From the NCBI RefSeq assembly GCF_047663525.1, contig NC_092613.1:5667501-5731500 (forward strand): a DNA stretch of 64,000 nt. Direction: 5' to 3'. Made by a program: the position numbers and the translations under genes. Positions within the stretch are counted from its first letter, which is position 1; each line of letters begins with the position of its first letter. Shown here piece by piece: positions 61,241 through 64,000 of the stretch. The stretch is from Anas platyrhynchos. Lineage: Eukaryota; Chordata; Aves; Anseriformes; Anatidae. The notes below the pieces were generated by a model that saw nothing but the letters and a program-made list of their open reading frames with translations, did not search any database and had not been told where the DNA came from.

Positions 61241-61865
61241 ATGTCTTTGTACATTTTTTTAATTCTGTACAACCAAGGCACCGGCAAAAGTGGCAGTGGC
61301 ACATGCAGGACTTTTTTGCTAGAGATACTACTTCAGATTGTTTGGCAGGAACACTCCTATTCTCACTGAAAGAATTCCTCCTTGTCTTCCTCCTCCCTGG
61401 GTGATGGGGGAAGAGGGATGTCTTCACTGAACGGAGGTGAACATGTGCATACAACACAACTCTGATCTTCCCAGTGACTGCAACAGACTTCCTGCACTCA
61501 GATACTACTCCAGGAAGCAATAAACTGTCTGGTAACGTGTAGCAGCCAGTCTTTACTGCCTCTCTCAGCACCACATTTTCATCCAGAAGTGCAATCTTGT
61601 CTACGGCCTAAAGCAATCTTCCCTTCAGAACAGACTTGCATGAAGGAAAGAAAGCTGATGGGTAGTATGGACTACAGAATCATTTCGTCATGCTTGGGAG
61701 ACTGGATGAAACAACAGAAGTCTTTTGTCAAAGGAATTCAACCCATATTTTCCCTAAGCAAAGGCTGAATGAAAATTAAAAGAAAGGCCTCCAGAACTGG
61801 ATAACAATTACAACACTCCCACCAGCAGTTATTTTCACTTCTGCAATAAAGGCTCTTCTCTGGGG

Positions 61866-61893
61866 GAAAAAAAAAAAAAGAAAAAAAAAAAAG
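61866..61893. repeat. A-rich tract with one G interruption
   Basis: Two A runs separated by a single G, in probable 3' UTR. Confidence 0.85.
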
Positions 61894-62832
61894 AGCAACT
61901 TCTGTTGATAAAAGCTCATATCTGAGAAGTGACACAATTAAAAAGTGTGATCAATAGCATGGCCCTGCAGACTGTAATCAATACAGATTTATTCAATATT
62001 CCAAGTTTTTCAGCAAGCATCTTTCAAAACAGCTGGTGGAGGCGTGAACTCTCAAAGGACTTGTGCTGTGTTGAAACTAACAATAGAACTGAAAAATAGC
62101 CTGAAGCAGCTGTTAAATCTTGCTATTCATACTGCTAGAAAATAATCTCAAAGCAGAGCAGGGTAAACACCACACTTAGAGCTTTTAAGTTCGAAGTGCA
62201 GCTGCAGTCAGAAAAGTGAGAATAAAATACCATCTTAGCTCTGTATTTACACTTCACTCTCTTACCATCAGATGCCTTTAGTTTATAAAAGAAAAGTCTG
62301 TTTGCTTCTACCTGCCAACAACCCAAAGAAAGAAACCTCTGGGATTTTTCTGTCTCTTAATTCATGCTCCTTAGATTATAAGGCCAGACAGGGTTGATTA
62401 CAGAAGTTTCTCTTCTAGCCTGCGAGACAGCCAGAAATGAATTATGCCTTTGTGTTCTGTAGAGCCTGCTGGGAAGCACTGTGCTGCAAGAACCTCGCCT
62501 CTTTGGAGAGCAAATCTCTCTGACAGTGAGAAGAAAGCAAAGTAAACGAGACAATTCCCATCTGAAACCTGGTGGCCTTCACTGCTTTTAAGGCAATTGA
62601 CCATTGACCATTCCAAGCCAGCAGGAGAGCGGAGGGGAAAGAGGGAGCACTGCAAACCAAGATGAGTGTAGTTTGCTAGGCAGACAGTGATCATTCCTCC
62701 GCTTCTGCCACTCCGTGGGATTGTCTCTCCTGTCTTGCTCCATGGTGCCTCTCACCCGCAGCAGCAGAAGTGACCCCCAGAACAGTCAGAGAACTGGGCT
62801 CCTCTTTCTTTTAGCAGCCAGCTGACTACGTT

Positions 62833-63591
62833 TCACTTCTTTCTGCGGATCTTGGGCTTTTTTACTGGCCGGAGGTAAGGGTTGTCTATCACGTTCTCTT
62901 CCCCATTCCGGCTGCCAGACAGGGAGGTGTTCTGCTGTAACACTGAAGCGTTCTCTTTTTCAGGTCCTGAATCATCCTGGCATATTAAAAAAAAAAAAAA
63001 AAAAAAAGGCATAAACAACCAAAGTTGGGCTAAACAAGGCTTAGAAGTTCAAACCACACAACCTATGGGCAAGACATAAAAGATAGTCAAGATAAACAGC
63101 AGCACTCAAAGAGCTGCATTAAGGTGAGGGAGGACTCCTGATTTTTAATACAAACAGATCCCCTTTGAGAACAGCACGGGATCCTGGGCCAATCTCTCTG
63201 CTCTCCCACAGAAATGAAATTGCACTGAAAGCTCATTACCCAACATTAGACAACCTCATTATACATTGCACCCTGCAAAGAGTCAGAGAACCATGACAAT
63301 GTCAGTCATTTACATCCGGTAAAACACAACCCACTTCACCATTTTCCACCCACTCTGCCCAGCTGCAAGGAAGACAGACAAAGAATGAGGTTTCATATGT
63401 TTACGAGAGTCGGGCCCGAGAGACCTCGATCTCTGAAGGTGGGCGTACCGTGCTCATATGCAGGGGAAGGTTCTCTGTGTCTGTCTGGTCGTCTTGTTCA
63501 GATGAATCTGTTTCTTCCATTTGCTGCATTTCCAGCTCCGAGGGGAGAAGAGCTGTCAGGTAGGGTACAGTGAAAGGCCTGGCAGCAATCA
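62833..63591 (-). CDS. Last two coding exons of an unidentified minus-strand gene
   Basis: I do not recognise this protein. The penultimate exon starts at 63591 after TTTTCCCCAG and probably ends at 63449 with donor GTACGC; a weaker donor at 63425 would add eight residues. The last exon is 62976-62833, preceded by a long poly-T tract and ATGCCAG. Both choices keep phase 0, giving a continuous frame ending in TGA. The C-terminal 94 or so residues start IAARPFTVPYLTALLPSELE. They continue through an acidic Ser/Asp/Glu-rich stretch (MEETDSSEQDDQTDTEN) and end in a basic tail (NPYLRPVKKPKIRRKK) that looks like a nuclear localisation signal. No membrane segment is present. The gene continues beyond the right edge. 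It is convergent with PIFO. Confidence 0.6.
62987..63007. repeat. Poly(A)21 tract (poly-T of a splice acceptor on the minus strand)
   Basis: Read on the minus strand this is a T21 run ending eight bases before the CAG acceptor, so it probably serves as the polypyrimidine tract of the last exon. Confidence 0.75.
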
Positions 63592-64000
63592 CTGGGGAAA
63601 AGAACACAGTCAGCAGGGTGGGAGCAGGCTCCTCAGCTCAGAGATCACAAAGTAAACTGCAGTGTCAATAAACTCTTTCATTGGTTCTGGTTTTGAACAG
63701 AAGAATCGCACACTATAAAAGTTCAAACATCTCCCAGGCATCACTCAGTCCCCCTAAAGGTAACACCGGCATCTGTGCTCCCAGGCTTGGGAAGGAGGGA
63801 ATTCTTATCACTGCTTTACAGGCAGAGAAACACGACAACCTCCACTGCCTTGCACAGAAATGTGTAAGAGAAGAAATGGCTTGTGCAAGTTCCGGAGGGT
63901 CGGACAGGACTGGAACAAGCATGTGAGAGGAGCTGTCAGCCAAGGTCTTCTCCACCATCAGAAGAAAGGGAGTTTTTGTTTAGAGTGGAAGCCTACCATG
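63592..64000 (-). other. Intron of the unidentified minus-strand gene
   Basis: Upstream of the acceptor at 63592-63593 on the minus strand. No further exon is recognised before the window edge. Confidence 0.5.

Larger units (their letters stand above)
59393..62832. other. Convergent 3' regions of PIFO (+) and an unnamed gene (-)
   Basis: No coding exon is recognised. For PIFO, AGTAAA near 59,488 is a variant poly(A) signal and AATAAA at 60,108 a later one. For the minus-strand gene, AATAAA (TTTATT on plus) occurs at 61,988-61,993 and 61,106-61,111, and ATTAAA at about 59,923-59,928, so its 3' UTR may reach close to or overlap that of PIFO. AT-rich stretches near 61,200 look like ordinary 3' UTR. 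Confidence 0.5.

Noticed and set aside
61134-61574. A 146-residue minus-strand frame with a Cys-rich segment
   Set aside because: It lies in the probable 3' UTR of the minus-strand gene, runs into a TA repeat, and has no splice context or known domain.
1-64000. CR1 LINE, retroviral, tRNA, rRNA or CRISPR elements
   Set aside because: I looked for the usual hallmarks (CR1 3' octamer repeats, LTR ends, polymerase motifs, cloverleaf boxes, spaced direct repeats) and saw none.

Overview
The window is vertebrate nuclear DNA and most likely avian. The coding exons are small and split by consensus GT-AG introns. Interspersed repeats are sparse: I saw no LINE, SINE or LTR element. The first 31 kb is GC-rich with many short G/C tracts and minisatellites, as on bird microchromosomes. 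The encoded proteins (fibromodulin end, BTG2, acidic chitinases, Pitchfork) are close to their mammalian orthologues but not mammalian in detail. The species cannot be fixed from the sequence.

Layout. 1-3.2 kb: intron, last coding exon and 3' UTR of FMOD (+). 3.2-11.3 kb: intergenic, GC-rich, no recognisable gene. 11.3-15.9 kb: complete two-exon BTG2 (-) with a compact TATA/CCAAT/octamer/CRE promoter, convergent with FMOD. 16-38 kb: a long stretch without a recognisable gene, with only simple repeats and a few weak regulatory candidates. It becomes visibly more AT-rich after about 32 kb. 38.2-56.5 kb: three tandem, same-strand acidic chitinase (CHIA-type GH18) genes, each of 11 exons, on duplicated units of about 6.5-6.7 kb. 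56.9-59.4 kb: complete six-exon PIFO/CIMAP3 (Pitchfork) gene (+). 59.4-64 kb: probable 3' UTR and the last two coding exons of a minus-strand gene I cannot name.

Main biological story. The chitinase array sits between BTG2 (in humans next to CHIT1/CHI3L1 on 1q32) and PIFO (in humans next to CHIA on 1p13), so this locus joins two regions that are separate in humans. Each duplication unit originally carried part of PIFO as well. Decayed PIFO exon 3 and its flanks remain behind chitinase copies 1 and 2, while only the distal PIFO is intact. The three chitinases have diverged in useful ways. Copy 1 has lost its chitin-binding domain through a decayed last exon but keeps an intact catalytic site. 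Copy 2 is the canonical form. Copy 3 is full length but has Asn at both positions (208 and 269) where mammalian acidic chitinase has the His residues linked to its acid pH optimum. Catalytic exons and some introns are almost identical between copies while other introns and the last exon are very different, which suggests gene conversion.

I found no wholly new molecular system. The strongest leads are the chitinase diversification and the PIFO relics.
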